Shown: positions 31,063 through 40,729 of the stretch, piece after piece | How positions within the stretch are numbered: position 1 is the stretch's first letter | Layout: each line of letters begins with the position of its first letter | Source of the DNA: a filamentous cyanobacterium Phorm 6 | GTDB lineage: Bacteria > Cyanobacteriota > Cyanobacteriia > Cyanobacteriales > Microcoleaceae | NCBI GenBank assembly: GCA_003003725.1 | Contig: PVWI01000009.1 | Location: 1 to 42,653, forward strand | DNA: 42,653 bases | Direction of reading: 5' to 3' | Notes under the pieces: model-generated | Told to the model about the DNA's origin: nothing | Seen by the model: only the letters and a program-made list of their open reading frames with translations | Database searches by the model: none | Made by a program: the position numbers and the translations under genes

Positions 31063-31773
31063 ATGAATGTCAAATTCAAGCAATCTCAACCATTACTTCC
31101 CGAATCTAAAAACACCTTAGCCTTGTGTTTTATCCTGCTAACCAGCTTTGTTTTTCTCCTGACAATTGCTGTTTTAGTTAACACAGTCAGTTTGAGAGCC
31201 TTATCTCAAAGAAAAGTTACCTTTGTCCAGTTAAAAGACGGAACAGCAGCACGAATTGCAGAACAAGATGAACTGTACAGAGAGCCGAAAATCATCCAAA
31301 CTTTCGTATCCAGTTGGGTAAATTTAACCTGGGCTTGGTCAGGCAAAATTCCCGGCACAAATGACCCAGACCCCGGCATTAAAGTTAAAGGTTCCCAAGT
31401 TCCTACAACTGCTTGGATGGGTTCCTTGATGATGGAATCAGAGTTTGGTAAAGCTTCCCTGGTCGAACTTGCCAAACTCGTTCCCAACACCATCTATTCA
31501 GGAAAAACCCGCTCTGGAGTCTATATCTCTCACATCTCAGAACCCAGAGAAATAAAAAGAGGTGTTTGGGAAATAGATGTAATTGCTACTCGCGTAGTGC
31601 TAGAGCAAGGCATTGGAGAAAGCCGAGAACAGTTTAATCGAACTTTCACCGTCAAAGCCGTAGAAATTCCCAAATCCCCTCTCAAAGAAAACGCTAATGA
31701 ATTAGAGAAGACTATTCACTCTTTGAGAGCAGCCGGATTAGAAATTTCCCGAATTGTTGAATTTAAACCTTAG
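31063..31773 (+). CDS. VirB8/TraE-like T4SS protein
   Basis: A 236-aa protein with a short cytoplasmic N-terminus, one membrane span (about 21-45, LALCFILLTSFVFLLTIAVL) and a soluble domain (about 60-236). The latter contains QTFVSSWVNLTWAWSG, a WEIDVIATRVVLEQG strand and a final GLEISRIVEFKP. This bitopic plan with an NTF2-like extracytoplasmic domain is that of VirB8, an assembly factor bridging inner membrane and core complex. No diagnostic motif exists for this divergent family, so neighbours carry much of the weight. Confidence 0.65.
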   Translation: MNVKFKQSQPLLPESKNTLALCFILLTSFVFLLTIAVLVNTVSLRALSQRKVTFVQLKDGTAARIAEQDELYREPKIIQTFVSSWVNLTWAWSGKIPGTNDPDPGIKVKGSQVPTTAWMGSLMMESEFGKASLVELAKLVPNTIYSGKTRSGVYISHISEPREIKRGVWEIDVIATRVVLEQGIGESREQFNRTFTVKAVEIPKSPLKENANELEKTIHSLRAAGLEISRIVEFKP

Positions 31774-31968
31774 AGGGGGAAGGGGAAGGAGTACCGCCCC
31801 TACAGAAACCGATTTGTTTGTATTTCACTTACCTGACAAGTGCTGTATATGAACTTCAAGCGGTTGTATTTAATAACAAAGAAGTCGTGATTTTCTGCTC
31901 TTTCCCACTCACAGAAAAGCCAGTCATTTGTTAATTAACCATCGTAATAAGCAACAACCGAGGTAGCC
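31774..31968. other. Short spacer between virB8- and virB10-like genes
   Basis: About 195 bp with a purine-rich start (GAGGGGGAAGGGGAAGGAG) and no gene or clear terminator. Transcription may continue into the next gene. Confidence 0.4.
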
Positions 31969-33984
31969 ATGAGTAATAGACAAGAATCTTCAAACAATTC
32001 TCATCCAACAAAGTTGACAGCAGCAGAATTTGAGCAAAAGAATTCACTCCCTCTTGATAGCGAAAGTATCCTTAATAACGATAGTAGCAAGATGTCAGAA
32101 GATAACTTTTCCCCTTCCCCTTCCCCCTCGCAAGATGATATTGACGAGAACTTCATTGCTAACTTTGACCCCAATGCACCCCTAACATTGGAAACTCAAT
32201 ATCAACTTGCTCAAGATGAGGAAAGACCACTGCCACCGCCTGTTTCCGAAAGAGGCGTTCCTAGAGCAGTGACAATACTGCTATTGACTGGTGGAATACT
32301 ATTGCTAGGACTGCTGATTTGGCAATTTATCAAGCCTAAATCACCTCGCGAAGCTATCGCACAATCAACACCAAAAGAAAGCTCTTCTCCCACCATTAAA
32401 GATGAAAAACCGGAGTTGCTGGCTAAATTAGCTTACCAAGACCAACAAAAACTGTTAGCCGAAAAACCGCAAAAAACCGCAAAACCCAAAACAGAACCGT
32501 CGCCCAAACCGTCAAGAGCCCCACGAAATCCGCGAACTCCGCGTCTAGTCGCTACCCGGAGCGCTGCACCGCCACCTACTCCTCTACGCGAACCCCTACC
32601 CGTACCCCGAACAGTAGTGCGGACGGTAACAGTACCCGCACCCATACCTCAAAGAGTACCCTCAAGAACACCCGCACCGGCCCCCATACTCAAACCGTTA
32701 GTACCCCCACCTTTAATTCCAACTCCAAGAGAAGAAAAAATCGACCCGTTTGAGCGGTGGAACCAACTCGCCCAACTCGGACAAATAAGGGGGAATTTTG
32801 ACCCTAACCGAATAGCGAATGCCGTGAGTGCAACACCAAGCACTCCAGCGACAACAAGTGCTACCGCCGCCGCTAGTACGAACCCAACTCCAACAAGTGA
32901 ATTCCTAACAGTCAATATCGGCAACCAAAAGTTGCAACCCTCATACGTTTCTTTGGAACAAATCCCACAAGAATTTTATAACCGCCCAAATAACGCCACC
33001 GGGGAAAGGCTACACCCGGAGTTTCCCCCAGCAGAGGACTGCCTCGAAACCACCGACAACTCCCAAAACCCCACCAACCAATTAACTCCGGCTGCCCTTT
33101 CACCCCAAACAAGTTCCGATTCTACCGATAGCCCAATCGAGACAGAGGCTCGACTGAGCGAGTCCGAAACATCCTTGCCCGATACAGAATTTCAAACCCT
33201 TTCCCCAGAAACTGCTCCAGAGGCTTCTGCCTTAACAAATTCCCCAACTCTGGAACAAGTAAACTCCCCAGGGGCAAAAGGCATTCTCAACCGCACGCCC
33301 CAAAGTTCCTCAACCTCCCAAACAGCTCAGGTTCCCCTTGGAACCACAGCCAACGGCATAGTTTCGGTTCCCCTGCTGTGGGATGAAGGCTCAGGCAAAC
33401 AGCTTTACGACAAATTTGCCGTCACTCTCACAGCCGACTTCACGGCAACTGACGGCTCTATTGCTTTTCCTCCGGGCACGGTTGTCATTGCCAAAGCCAA
33501 CACCGTCAGCAAGACCAATCGCATGGTACAAGCTACTGCTGTGGCGCTCGTCTACTCTGATAGAAACGGTCAGATTAAACAGCAGCCCATTCCAGAAGGC
33601 GCAATTTTGATTGCAGGAGAGGGCGGAGGGCCGCTGATTGCTTCAGGCTACTTCGACCCAGGTTCCGATATTGCCGGACAGGATATCCTCACCGCAGTGC
33701 TGTCGGGAGTTGGACGAGTCGGTCAAGTGTTCGCAGAGCCTAAAGTCAGGAGCTCTAGCAGTATTAGCGGTAGGTTTGGGGGCAGTACAACCACCGTTGA
33801 AAGTCGAGACCCCCAAATTTGGTCAGCCGTCCTCGATGGCTTCTTCAGCCCCCTGGCAAAACGGATGGAAAGCCGCTCAGATAGAGCAACTGAAGAACTT
33901 TTAAACCGCCCCAATGTAGCTGTGGTTAATAAAGGAACCCCGGTTTCTATTACTGTTAACAGCTTTCTCAACATTTACCGATAA
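31969..33984 (+). CDS. virB10: VirB10/TrbI-like T4SS core protein
   Basis: A 671-aa protein with a disordered cytoplasmic N-terminus (1-95), one membrane span (about 100-121, AVTILLLTGGILLLGLLIWQ), and a long Pro/Thr/Arg-rich linker (about 150-300). The C-terminal TrbI/VirB10 domain (about 460-671) has GIVSVPLLWDEGSGKQLYDK, FPPGTVVIAKANTVSKTNRM, and a final NKGTPVSITVNSFLNIYR. VirB10 spans the envelope and forms the core complex with VirB7 and VirB9. It is longer than classical VirB10 (about 380 aa) because of the linker and a Ser/Thr/Glu-rich middle (360-450). The gene's 3' end is duplicated just downstream. Confidence 0.88.
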   Translation: MSNRQESSNNSHPTKLTAAEFEQKNSLPLDSESILNNDSSKMSEDNFSPSPSPSQDDIDENFIANFDPNAPLTLETQYQLAQDEERPLPPPVSERGVPRAVTILLLTGGILLLGLLIWQFIKPKSPREAIAQSTPKESSSPTIKDEKPELLAKLAYQDQQKLLAEKPQKTAKPKTEPSPKPSRAPRNPRTPRLVATRSAAPPPTPLREPLPVPRTVVRTVTVPAPIPQRVPSRTPAPAPILKPLVPPPLIPTPREEKIDPFERWNQLAQLGQIRGNFDPNRIANAVSATPSTPATTSATAAASTNPTPTSEFLTVNIGNQKLQPSYVSLEQIPQEFYNRPNNATGERLHPEFPPAEDCLETTDNSQNPTNQLTPAALSPQTSSDSTDSPIETEARLSESETSLPDTEFQTLSPETAPEASALTNSPTLEQVNSPGAKGILNRTPQSSSTSQTAQVPLGTTANGIVSVPLLWDEGSGKQLYDKFAVTLTADFTATDGSIAFPPGTVVIAKANTVSKTNRMVQATAVALVYSDRNGQIKQQPIPEGAILIAGEGGGPLIASGYFDPGSDIAGQDILTAVLSGVGRVGQVFAEPKVRSSSSISGRFGGSTTTVESRDPQIWSAVLDGFFSPLAKRMESRSDRATEELLNRPNVAVVNKGTPVSITVNSFLNIYR

Positions 33985-33999
33985 CCAAACCGTCGGTAA

Positions 34000-34086
34000 A
34001 CGGTTAAGTCGCCCCAACGCGACTGCGATTAGTAAAGAAAATCCCCGTTTCTACTGTCAACAATTTTCTCAACATCAACCGATAAC
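34000..34086 (+). repeat. Degenerate duplication of the virB10 3' end
   Basis: CGCCCCAA(C/T)G...GTTTCTACTGTCAACAATTT then CTCAACATCAACCGATAAC repeats 33905-33988 with substitutions and an indel. The copy no longer encodes NRPNVAVVNKGTPVSITVNS in frame. It fills the gap between the virB10- and virB9-like genes. Confidence 0.8.
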
Positions 34087-34090
34087 TACC

Positions 34091-34894
34091 ATGACTACTC
34101 GCATCCAATCTCCAATAATGCTTTCCCTCGGAGGGCTTTTGTTCACAGCAGTGTTCGCCGCTGCGAGCTACCCCGACTGTGCTTTTGCTCAATCAAGAGT
34201 AACAGGCTATCAAACTGTAGGTCGAGATATTGCCGTCAATAGTGCGATCGATATTTTAGTCTATCCCGGTCGCGCGAGTGCGATCGACTTCAGCTCAACC
34301 GATGAAGCTCTCGCCTACGTTTTAATTGCCGACCCCTCAAAAATAGTTTTCAGCACCGATGCACAGTTGGCAAGCGGCCAAGCCAAAACTGTTTTCTTGC
34401 GTCCCATTCAAGCGCTCAATTTTCCGGGAGCTACCACAGCTACCATCACTAACCTTTCAATCAAAACTGTAGATTCAAAAGGGAAACAGCGACTTTACAA
34501 CTTCAACATCGTTCCTACCAACAAAGAACCAGAACACTTAGGAATTCGCATCGCTCCCGTCACCCCAAGAATGTCGCCGACTGTGAACGTTGATAGAGGT
34601 CGCGCCCCCGCAGCATCAGATGTCGAAAAAGGATTGCTGATTGCCATTCAAAGAGGCTATACAGCAGCCAACGACCCAGTAGTCTACAGCGTGCGACAAT
34701 TTTTAGCTCTGGTAAGAAATCAGAATCTATCGGCGGCCGATGCTGCTACGCGAGCCGGAGTAGACTTGTCTGTGATTGTCGAGCTGAGCCGCATTGCACG
34801 AGAAGAATTCAACTACCCTGGAACAAGATTTCAACAGCGACAACCGCCAACAGCCCGAACTACTCAGCTTCTTAAAAGTCGCTCTGCTTTTTGA
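34091..34894 (+). CDS. VirB9-like T4SS protein
   Basis: A 267-aa protein with a signal peptide (1-34, hydrophobic MLSLGGLLFTAVFAAASYPD, cleavage near AFA-QS). An N-terminal beta-rich domain follows (about 40-150: DIAVNSAIDILVYPGRASAI; YVLIADPSKIVFSTDAQL; TVFLRPIQALNFPGATTATI) and a helical C-terminal part (about 180-250). The N-terminal domain agrees with VirB9/TraK-type outer-ring proteins, which contact VirB10. Position directly after virB10 supports this. The usual VirB9 C-terminal beta-sandwich is not evident, so a cyanobacterial variant or an outer-membrane accessory protein is also possible. Confidence 0.65.
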   Translation: MTTRIQSPIMLSLGGLLFTAVFAAASYPDCAFAQSRVTGYQTVGRDIAVNSAIDILVYPGRASAIDFSSTDEALAYVLIADPSKIVFSTDAQLASGQAKTVFLRPIQALNFPGATTATITNLSIKTVDSKGKQRLYNFNIVPTNKEPEHLGIRIAPVTPRMSPTVNVDRGRAPAASDVEKGLLIAIQRGYTAANDPVVYSVRQFLALVRNQNLSAADAATRAGVDLSVIVELSRIAREEFNYPGTRFQQRQPPTARTTQLLKSRSAF

Positions 34895-35469
34895 TTGGAG
34901 CCGGAGCTGCGGGAATAGGTAACGGGAATGGGGAATGGGGAGTAGGGAATGGGGAATGGGGAATGGGAGAGAATTTGACTGACTGTCTCCTAACTCCAAA
35001 TTCCGCTTCATAAAAATTGTTGGGGAAAAGGTAATTGGGAAAAAGGTAGTTAACTCATAACTCATAACCGAAGAGCGCTTGGGGGGAGGCTCTCGGCAAT
35101 CTCATAACTTCCTATTACCCATCCGATTATCGAAAAGTTGAGATGCGAATCATCTCCTCCATACTGCCCGCGCTGAGTCAGGCTGGAGCCTGTGTCACTA
35201 ATCGCTCGCTCTGAGAACTTATGGCTTTTGACTGATTCTGATTGGTTTGAAGCTGCGCTATTAATAATAGCAATTAGTCAAACAGCATAATGAAAGTGAG
35301 CAGGGATAGTGAGTGAGGATGGGAGAACTTTTCTACTTCCTACTCAACGCGAAGCTTTGATTATGAGTTGTGAATTGACCTTTCAAATATTTGTTTGTGG
35401 AACAATTCGGCAGTAATACTTTCTCGGAAGAACGTTTTTTTCCTCATTCCCCACTCCTTTTTTTAACCA
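34895..35469. other. Intergenic region between the T4SS and histidine kinase genes
   Basis: No gene seen. It holds a heptamer tract (34924-34966), tandem CTCATAA motifs near 35049, and otherwise unstructured AT-rich DNA. The kinase promoter presumably lies here, but no convincing -10/-35 pair was found. Confidence 0.5.
34924..34966. repeat. Heptanucleotide tandem repeat GGGAATG
   Basis: Six units of GGGAATG in register (one variant GGGAGTA). Short tandemly repeated heptamers (STRR) of this kind are well known in filamentous cyanobacteria and support the host assignment. Confidence 0.85.
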
Positions 35470-37989
35470 ATGTTCCGCCCAAAAAGCTCAGTTCAAAAAA
35501 AGTCTGCCCTCCCGCTGCGCGTTGTGCTTACAGTCCCCAACGCTCTTTTGATTTCAATCTTACTAGCTCTAACGGGATGGCTTTCTTTTCAAACAGGGCG
35601 GCAGACAATGAATGACTTAGTTGCACAGCTATTGGGAGAAGCAACGAGCCGCATCTCTGACCGCCTTGACAACTACTTAAAAGAAGGGGTTGGGAAAGGA
35701 GAAGGGAATTATAATAAAACGCAAACTGGTTCGGTGAACCAACTTCGCCCAAGTCAAACAGCCGGAGTCACAATCAAACCAAATGGGAAAAGAAATGGGT
35801 CAGACTCTCCAAAAACAATATTGCCTCAACAAAAAACAAATCCTGCTTTTCCCACCCCAACCTCAACATTCAACTTGCACGATTTCCACATCAGCCCTAA
35901 CTGTCAAGCCTTTATCTTAGACCGTTCGGGACACTTAGTTGCTTGGAACAAGGTAACTGAACTAAAACCGTCTATTTCTGTTGACTCCCAGCAGCGAATT
36001 CGCGCCCAAGCTCTGCAACAAAAAGTAATCCAGCTTTCCACAGAGTATTTGCTTAAACATTATGGCAGCCTCGCTGCTATTAACAGCAGCCAAAATCTTA
36101 ACTTTACTGCCAGCAACTCATTATACTTGCTGCAAGTCAGACCTTTTGAAAACTCGAAAGGCTTAAATTGGCTGATTGTGGCAGTTGTACCCGAAACGGA
36201 CTTCACGGAAAAAGTTCAGGCCAATACTCGCAACACTATTTTGCTCGTGCTGCTGGCTTTGATTCTTTCTATCTGCCTTTTGCTGTCCATTTCCCTAAGA
36301 ATAGAACAGCGGCTGCTGCGGTTAATTTCGGCAACAGAGGCGATAGCTGGCGGCGACTTCGACTCAACAGTTTCAGGTAGCGGCGTTGCCGAACTCGAAG
36401 CCCTAGCCTGTGCTTTCAAGCGCATGAATTCCCAGTTAAAAGCATCTCGCCAGCGGTTAGAAGAATATTCTGGCGATTTAAAGCGGCAAGTTGCACAGAA
36501 AACAAAGGAACTAAAACAAGCTAAAATTGCCGCCGAAAGTGCCAATCGCGCTAAAAGTACCTTTCTGGCTAATATGAGCCACGAACTGAGAACGCCTCTG
36601 AATGCGATTATCGGCTTTGCTCACCTCCTTGTGCACTCTAAAAAAACTGCACCGGAACAGCAGTCGAGTTTAGATATTATCAATCGCAGTGGCGAGCATT
36701 TGTTGAAACTAATCAACGATATTTTGTCGCTGTCTAAGATTGAAGCTGGTCAAATTACCCTCGAATCAAATGCTTTTGACCTGTACAGTTTGCTCTCGGA
36801 CATAGAAGGGATGTTCCAACTCAAAACTCAATCGTCGGGGTTGCAACTTGTTTTTGAACGCAGTTCAGATGTACCGCAATACGTCCGAACTGATGAAAGC
36901 AAGCTGCGCCAAGTTTTGATTAATCTGTTGGGTAATGCTGTTAAATTTACTGAGACGGGTAGGGTGAAGCTGACTGTAAAATGCCTTCAGTCTATGGCTA
37001 AAAAACCGTTACCCAAATTCTTTCTCCAGTTCTCTGTGAAGGATACAGGCCCAGGCATTGCCCCTGACGAGGTTAGCCGTTTGTTCAAGCCGTTCGTGCA
37101 AGCGGATGCTGGCAGGAAATCGCAAACGGGAACGGGTTTGGGATTGCCAATCAGTAACTCTTTTGTGAAGCTGATGGGTGGTGAAATTAAGGTCAAAAGT
37201 TCTGTGGGGAAAGGAACGGTTTTTAGTTTTTACGTTAAAGTCAGTCATGCTACTGAGAGCGAAGTTTATGACAGACTGCCGCAAAAACGAGTGAAGGGGT
37301 TGGCACCTAACCAACAAAATTATCGCATTCTGGTAGCGGACGACGAGTCGGCAAATCGGTTGCTGCTAACTCAGATATTGAAGTCGGCTGGTTTTGTTGT
37401 GTGGTTCGCGGATAACGGAATTGAGGCGGTTAAGTTGTGGCGAAAGTACAAGCCGCATTTAATTTGGATGGATTTGAGGATGCCTGTTTTAGACGGTTTT
37501 CAAGCTGCTCAAAAAATTAGAGCTTTGCCTGACGGTTCTAACACTAAGATTATTGCTTTGAGCGCTAATGCTTTTGTTAAAACTCAGGAACTCGCCATGT
37601 CGAAAGGCTTCGATGACTTTGTTGCCAAACCGTTCCGAGAAACAGTAATTTTTGAGAAGATGGCACTTCATTTGGGAGTTCGCTATATCTATGAAGAGGA
37701 GTCGCCAAGGAAGTCTGAACAGGATGAGCCTGTTATGCAACTGACTTCTGAGTCGCTGTCTGTGTTGCCGAGGGAGTTGATTGAGAAGCTTTATAAAGCA
37801 GCCGCTTGTGGAGACGAGCAAGCGGTAAGGCTGTTGATTGAGCGAGTTGCGCTGTCGCAGAAGCAAATTGCTGCGGCTCTGACTAAATTAGTTGACAATA
37901 TGAGCTTAGATATTATCAGCGATTTGACTCAGAAGTGCATTTCGGCAGATTGTACGAGCGCCAAATCCCAAGACAGTTCTCAAAGTTAA
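35470..37989 (+). CDS. Membrane-bound hybrid sensor histidine kinase
   Basis: An 839-aa protein. TM1 at about 19-38; an extracytoplasmic sensor region to about 254 with a Pro/Thr-rich insert; TM2 at about 255-276; HAMP at about 277-330 ([20 protein letters not shown]). The HisKA box SHELRTPLN has H371. The ATPase domain has NLLGNAVKF (N box), DTGPGIAPD and [10 protein letters not shown] receiver domain (about 620-740) has acceptor D668 ([11 protein letters not shown]) and K of VAKPF. The C-terminal 80 residues are helical, as in other cyanobacterial hybrid kinases. All catalytic residues are present. No separate response regulator is seen nearby. Next to the T4SS genes it may couple an external signal to transfer, which is inference. 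Its 3' end is partly duplicated at 40943. Confidence 0.92.
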   Translation: MFRPKSSVQKKSALPLRVVLTVPNALLISILLALTGWLSFQTGRQTMNDLVAQLLGEATSRISDRLDNYLKEGVGKGEGNYNKTQTGSVNQLRPSQTAGVTIKPNGKRNGSDSPKTILPQQKTNPAFPTPTSTFNLHDFHISPNCQAFILDRSGHLVAWNKVTELKPSISVDSQQRIRAQALQQKVIQLSTEYLLKHYGSLAAINSSQNLNFTASNSLYLLQVRPFENSKGLNWLIVAVVPETDFTEKVQANTRNTILLVLLALILSICLLLSISLRIEQRLLRLISATEAIAGGDFDSTVSGSGVAELEALACAFKRMNSQLKASRQRLEEYSGDLKRQVAQKTKELKQAKIAAESANRAKSTFLANMSHELRTPLNAIIGFAHLLVHSKKTAPEQQSSLDIINRSGEHLLKLINDILSLSKIEAGQITLESNAFDLYSLLSDIEGMFQLKTQSSGLQLVFERSSDVPQYVRTDESKLRQVLINLLGNAVKFTETGRVKLTVKCLQSMAKKPLPKFFLQFSVKDTGPGIAPDEVSRLFKPFVQADAGRKSQTGTGLGLPISNSFVKLMGGEIKVKSSVGKGTVFSFYVKVSHATESEVYDRLPQKRVKGLAPNQQNYRILVADDESANRLLLTQILKSAGFVVWFADNGIEAVKLWRKYKPHLIWMDLRMPVLDGFQAAQKIRALPDGSNTKIIALSANAFVKTQELAMSKGFDDFVAKPFRETVIFEKMALHLGVRYIYEEESPRKSEQDEPVMQLTSESLSVLPRELIEKLYKAAACGDEQAVRLLIERVALSQKQIAAALTKLVDNMSLDIISDLTQKCISADCTSAKSQDSSQS

Positions 37990-38004
37990 CTGAGGTATTA
38001 TCCG
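37937..38004 (+). repeat. Direct repeat (kinase 3' end), left copy
   Basis: GCATTTCGGCAGATTGTACG ... CAAAGTTAAC ... TTATCC recurs with minor changes at 40943-41008. The left copy is the last 50 bp of the kinase gene plus a few downstream bases. Each is followed by a TCAGATATYGATATATG site. Confidence 0.85.
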
Positions 38005-38058
38005 GTATTATCCAGAGAATTTTTTATTTAATCCACCTCCCTGTTTAGAACCAGTACC

Positions 38059-38075
38059 TCAGATATCGATATATG
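38059..38075 (+). promoter_or_regulatory. Outlying par-type site TCAGATATCGATATATG
   Basis: Identical to the inverted site at 41175-41191, and one base different from the sites at 40916 and 41014. It sits 3 kb from parA, separated by the PD-(D/E)xK gene and the TnpB element. Confidence 0.65.
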
Positions 38076-38330
38076 AATTTCGGCAGTCCATTTCGGTCAG
38101 AGAGCCTGAAGAAAACTGAAGCCAGTCAACCGTTCAACAGAGCGTCGCTTGTGCGATAAACGGAAAAGTTTTACGCTCGTGCTGGGAATACAATCAAAAT
38201 CCCAACACTCGGAACATTCCGGCTGCACGAACCACTGGATTTTAGTGTGGTTTCCCAGACTTTTATTTTATCAAAATCAGGAAGTCGTCCGAGCTCACTC
38301 AATGAGGATAGACTGTAAAATTTCAGGAGT
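38076..38330. other. Spacer before the PD-(D/E)xK-like gene end
   Basis: About 255 bp with no gene and no obvious terminator. GTGCGATAAACGGAAAAGTTTTACGCTCG near 38150 partly resembles the TACGCTCG segment of the duplicated sequence. Confidence 0.35.
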
Positions 38331-38954
38331 TCATAGACACGGAAGGGTTGGGCGAGTCAACTGAACAATTTGCATTAAAATACCTAGAATTAGTTGAATA
38401 TTTTCAATAAAATGCTCTGTTGTTTCAATATAAACCGTACTTTTTTCGAGTTTCATAAACTTCCAAATACTGCCGGTTGTAACGGCACCATAAACACAAG
38501 AAATACTGTTGTTTTTTTGAAGATTAAACATCTGGGCTGCCAACATTTCAGCAATGCACTGGGCAATTCCAGATTTGATATTGTCATTCTTGGCTTCGAC
38601 AAGTGTAAACACAGGGGCGTTTAAAGATAATTGTTCTGGTGAATGGCTAATCATAAAGTCACAGACACCATTGAGTCCTTTGACTCGATCGATATTGAAT
38701 TCCGTACCGGAAAAGAGGCTGATTTGACGATCGCAGCGCCTGCGGAGTTCAATCAATACCGGAGCGACTATCATCTCAGATCGCGCTTTTTCCGTGTCGA
38801 TTCCCAAGGCTAAGGGAATATTTTCTGCTAAGGTTTCCTTTAAAAGCTGACTGGGTTCGATCGGTTCTACAGCCGTAATAACTTCAGAGACTTCTCGAAT
38901 TGTCAACCCGAGTTTATTTTTAATATCATCTAGGGAAAATTCGCTATAAGACAT
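38331..38954 (-). CDS. PD-(D/E)xK nuclease-like cyanobacterial protein
   Basis: From the ATG at 38954 (MSYSEFSLDDIKNKLGL) a 207-aa protein; the frame extends 5 codons further to an alternative ATG. Residues about 60-160 contain RSEMIVAPVLIELRRRCDRQ, then GVCDFMIS and FTLVEAKNDNIKSGIAQCIA. The D...E-A-K pattern with a following Gln-containing helix is the core of PD-(D/E)xK nuclease-type folds. The family is common and multicopy in filamentous cyanobacteria, with unknown role. It lies between two copies of a duplicated sequence, next to a TnpB element, and so was probably acquired as a cassette. The last residues (about RPTLPCL) may be divergent. Confidence 0.7.
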   Translation of the reverse strand: MSYSEFSLDDIKNKLGLTIREVSEVITAVEPIEPSQLLKETLAENIPLALGIDTEKARSEMIVAPVLIELRRRCDRQISLFSGTEFNIDRVKGLNGVCDFMISHSPEQLSLNAPVFTLVEAKNDNIKSGIAQCIAEMLAAQMFNLQKNNSISCVYGAVTTGSIWKFMKLEKSTVYIETTEHFIENIQLILGILMQIVQLTRPTLPCL

Positions 38955-39062
38955 AGTTCCACCTTTCACTCCGTCGTTCTAACTTTATACTTAGATTTAG
39001 ATAAACACATTGCCATTTACCTGAATTTTCTCAGTCAGTGTTTTAACCTAAGAGCGTTTTTT
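38955..39062. other. Spacer between the PD-(D/E)xK gene and the TnpB element
   Basis: A short AT-rich stretch containing the promoter region of the minus-strand nuclease-like gene. GGTGGAAC precedes its ATG region (GTTCCACC on the plus strand). No other feature seen. Confidence 0.35.
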
Positions 39063-39300
39063 AGGAGTGCAAGCATCCTGCTCACTTGCATTTCTATCTC
39101 GCGAAAGAGAACTCGGGTTCGCACTCCTGTTTTTAGTGACATACTCCACACGTCAAGCGAGTACGCTATGACGTGGGCATCTTTGCAGCCCGATCAAGGG
39201 TATACAAAATTTCCTTTATGGTACTATCATCTATAGAACCAACTACAGAAAGATTCCCACTACGGCGTTTTATACTTGGGAAAATGTCCAACCCAAGTCT
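39063..39300 (-). ncRNA. Candidate omega (guide) RNA at the tnpB 3' end
   Basis: TnpB omega RNAs overlap the end of tnpB and the right end. Here CACGTCA/TGACGTG (39149-39175) straddles the stop codon. An outer AGGAGTGC/GCACTCCT pair (39063-39070 and 39121-39128) and an inner TGCAAG/CTTGCA stem (39068-39090) follow. The position fits the family; the exact 3' end and guide start are not determined, so the boundaries are approximate. Confidence 0.4.
39149..39175 (-). repeat. Right-end hairpin of the TnpB element
   Basis: A 7-bp perfect stem CACGTCA/TGACGTG with a 13-base loop overlapping the tnpB stop codon (39166-39168). Such subterminal hairpins are the recognition structures of IS200/IS605 ends. 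Confidence 0.6.
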
Positions 39301-40548
39301 CTTTAAATTAATCGCGGCATTAATATCGCGGTCAACCATCAGAGAGTTCTGCTCATCCCAATAGTCTCGAATACTACAATCGGTGAAAATGATTTCATTC
39401 CGATAACTTAGCACCATTGAGGTATAAGCAGGTTTTTTTGAAATGACAACTGCTCCAGCTTTTGCGGCTATGTAGTCCAGCGTCTTAAAAAATTGACCAA
39501 AGGCAGCATCGAGCCAAGACTTATTTAATCCCGATTTTGCTGATTGACCATTGGGAAGATAAGTCCCATCATCACCTTGCTTAACCTTATTGCGCTTAGT
39601 TAAACCTTTAAGGTTTAAATCTTCACAAAAGAAGAATTTAGCACCTGTTTTTACAAGTTTATGAGCAGTTTTATATTGAATATCTTGGCGAGAACGAGCA
39701 ATACGTTGATGCTGCTTGGCCTCTCTTTTTGCTAGTTTTCGCCTAGCCCTACTTCCTCGCTTCCGTTTATTTCGCTTGATTGAGATACGATCCAGTTTAG
39801 ATTGATTTTTGCGTAGTGGCTTAAGTGAAGGCAGTTTATCACCTTCAGATGTTGCCAAATAGACATCTTCATGAAGTACCGCATCCAATCCAATTGAGTT
39901 ACCCCAAGTCGGAGTAATTTCGTCAGGGGTGAATTCAGGCACAGAAGGATCTTCAAGCATCAATTGAATGAACCAACCATCAGCTTTTTTAGTCACACTA
40001 GCTTGCTTGACAGTAAATCCATCTGGGATGGGGCGGTGCAGCCGAACTTTGACAACTCCTAGTTTTGGCAATCGAATATAAATCCAATTCTTGCGAACCA
40101 ATTTAATCCAATCGTTACTAGCGGTTGCAAAAGTCATTGTGCGATAATCCGCTTCGGTCTTAAATCGGGGCTTGCCTGATTTCCCGCCCTTGCTATCACC
40201 AACAATAAATCGCTCAAAGGCTTTGTCTGCTCGTTTGGAAACATCTTGCAAAACAGTTGAATCTACTTGCTTAAAGTCCAATAGTTCGCCACTATGAAAA
40301 ACTTTTACTAAGTCTTTTTTAATGACGGGCAATTGTTGTTTTTGCGAGTAGTAGTTTGGTCTTTCCCTAGGCGCAGAAATACTGGCAATCAATGGACAAG
40401 CATTTGCAGTAGTGCGGTTCATTTCCCACCAATCAAATCTATCTCCTATCTGCCGATTATACCAATAACGGCAAATCCTCAACCAGTGGTTTAGTTCTAG
40501 TTTTTGATTAGTATCTGGATAGAATCGATACTGATACGTTGTCTTCAT
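39166..40548 (-). CDS. tnpB: TnpB RNA-guided endonuclease
   Basis: A 460-aa protein of the IS605 OrfB/TnpB family, ancestral to Cas12. RuvC residues are D222 (SIGLDAVL), E309 (FFFCEDLNL) and D408 (VDRDINAAINL), all present. The middle is Lys/Arg-rich (250-290), as expected for the RNA-binding bridge helix. The usual zinc ribbon between motifs II and III (CxxC...CxxC) is degenerate: YTSMVLSYRNEIIFTDCSIR keeps a single cysteine (C391). This variant recurs in cyanobacterial TnpBs as I remember them, so it is a subfamily trait more than decay. No frameshift. TnpB cuts DNA at sites matching its omega RNA guide and promotes retention of the element. Confidence 0.92.
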   Translation of the reverse strand: MKTTYQYRFYPDTNQKLELNHWLRICRYWYNRQIGDRFDWWEMNRTTANACPLIASISAPRERPNYYSQKQQLPVIKKDLVKVFHSGELLDFKQVDSTVLQDVSKRADKAFERFIVGDSKGGKSGKPRFKTEADYRTMTFATASNDWIKLVRKNWIYIRLPKLGVVKVRLHRPIPDGFTVKQASVTKKADGWFIQLMLEDPSVPEFTPDEITPTWGNSIGLDAVLHEDVYLATSEGDKLPSLKPLRKNQSKLDRISIKRNKRKRGSRARRKLAKREAKQHQRIARSRQDIQYKTAHKLVKTGAKFFFCEDLNLKGLTKRNKVKQGDDGTYLPNGQSAKSGLNKSWLDAAFGQFFKTLDYIAAKAGAVVISKKPAYTSMVLSYRNEIIFTDCSIRDYWDEQNSLMVDRDINAAINLKRLGLDIFPSIKRRSGNLSVVGSIDDSTIKEILYTLDRAAKMPTS

Positions 40549-40699
40549 TGCGTTACGACCTTTACGCTTTAGTTAGTGTTATTCTATCGTTGAATAAGGA
40601 GACTTATTGTACTTTGATGTCGTCATCCACCCGTCCGCTGCTAACATCTACGATTATCAGATTGTATACGGGTGGAATCCTCGCCTCACGCGCCTTTCA

Positions 40700-40729
40700 T
40701 CCCACACTAACCGAAGCGGTATAGTGTGG
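40700..40729 (-). repeat. Left-end hairpin of the TnpB element
   Basis: CCCACACTA (40700-40708) pairs exactly with TAGTGTGGG (40721-40729), 12-base loop, followed by GATTCCCGTCTG. This is a typical subterminal hairpin of IS200/IS605 elements. Confidence 0.65.
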
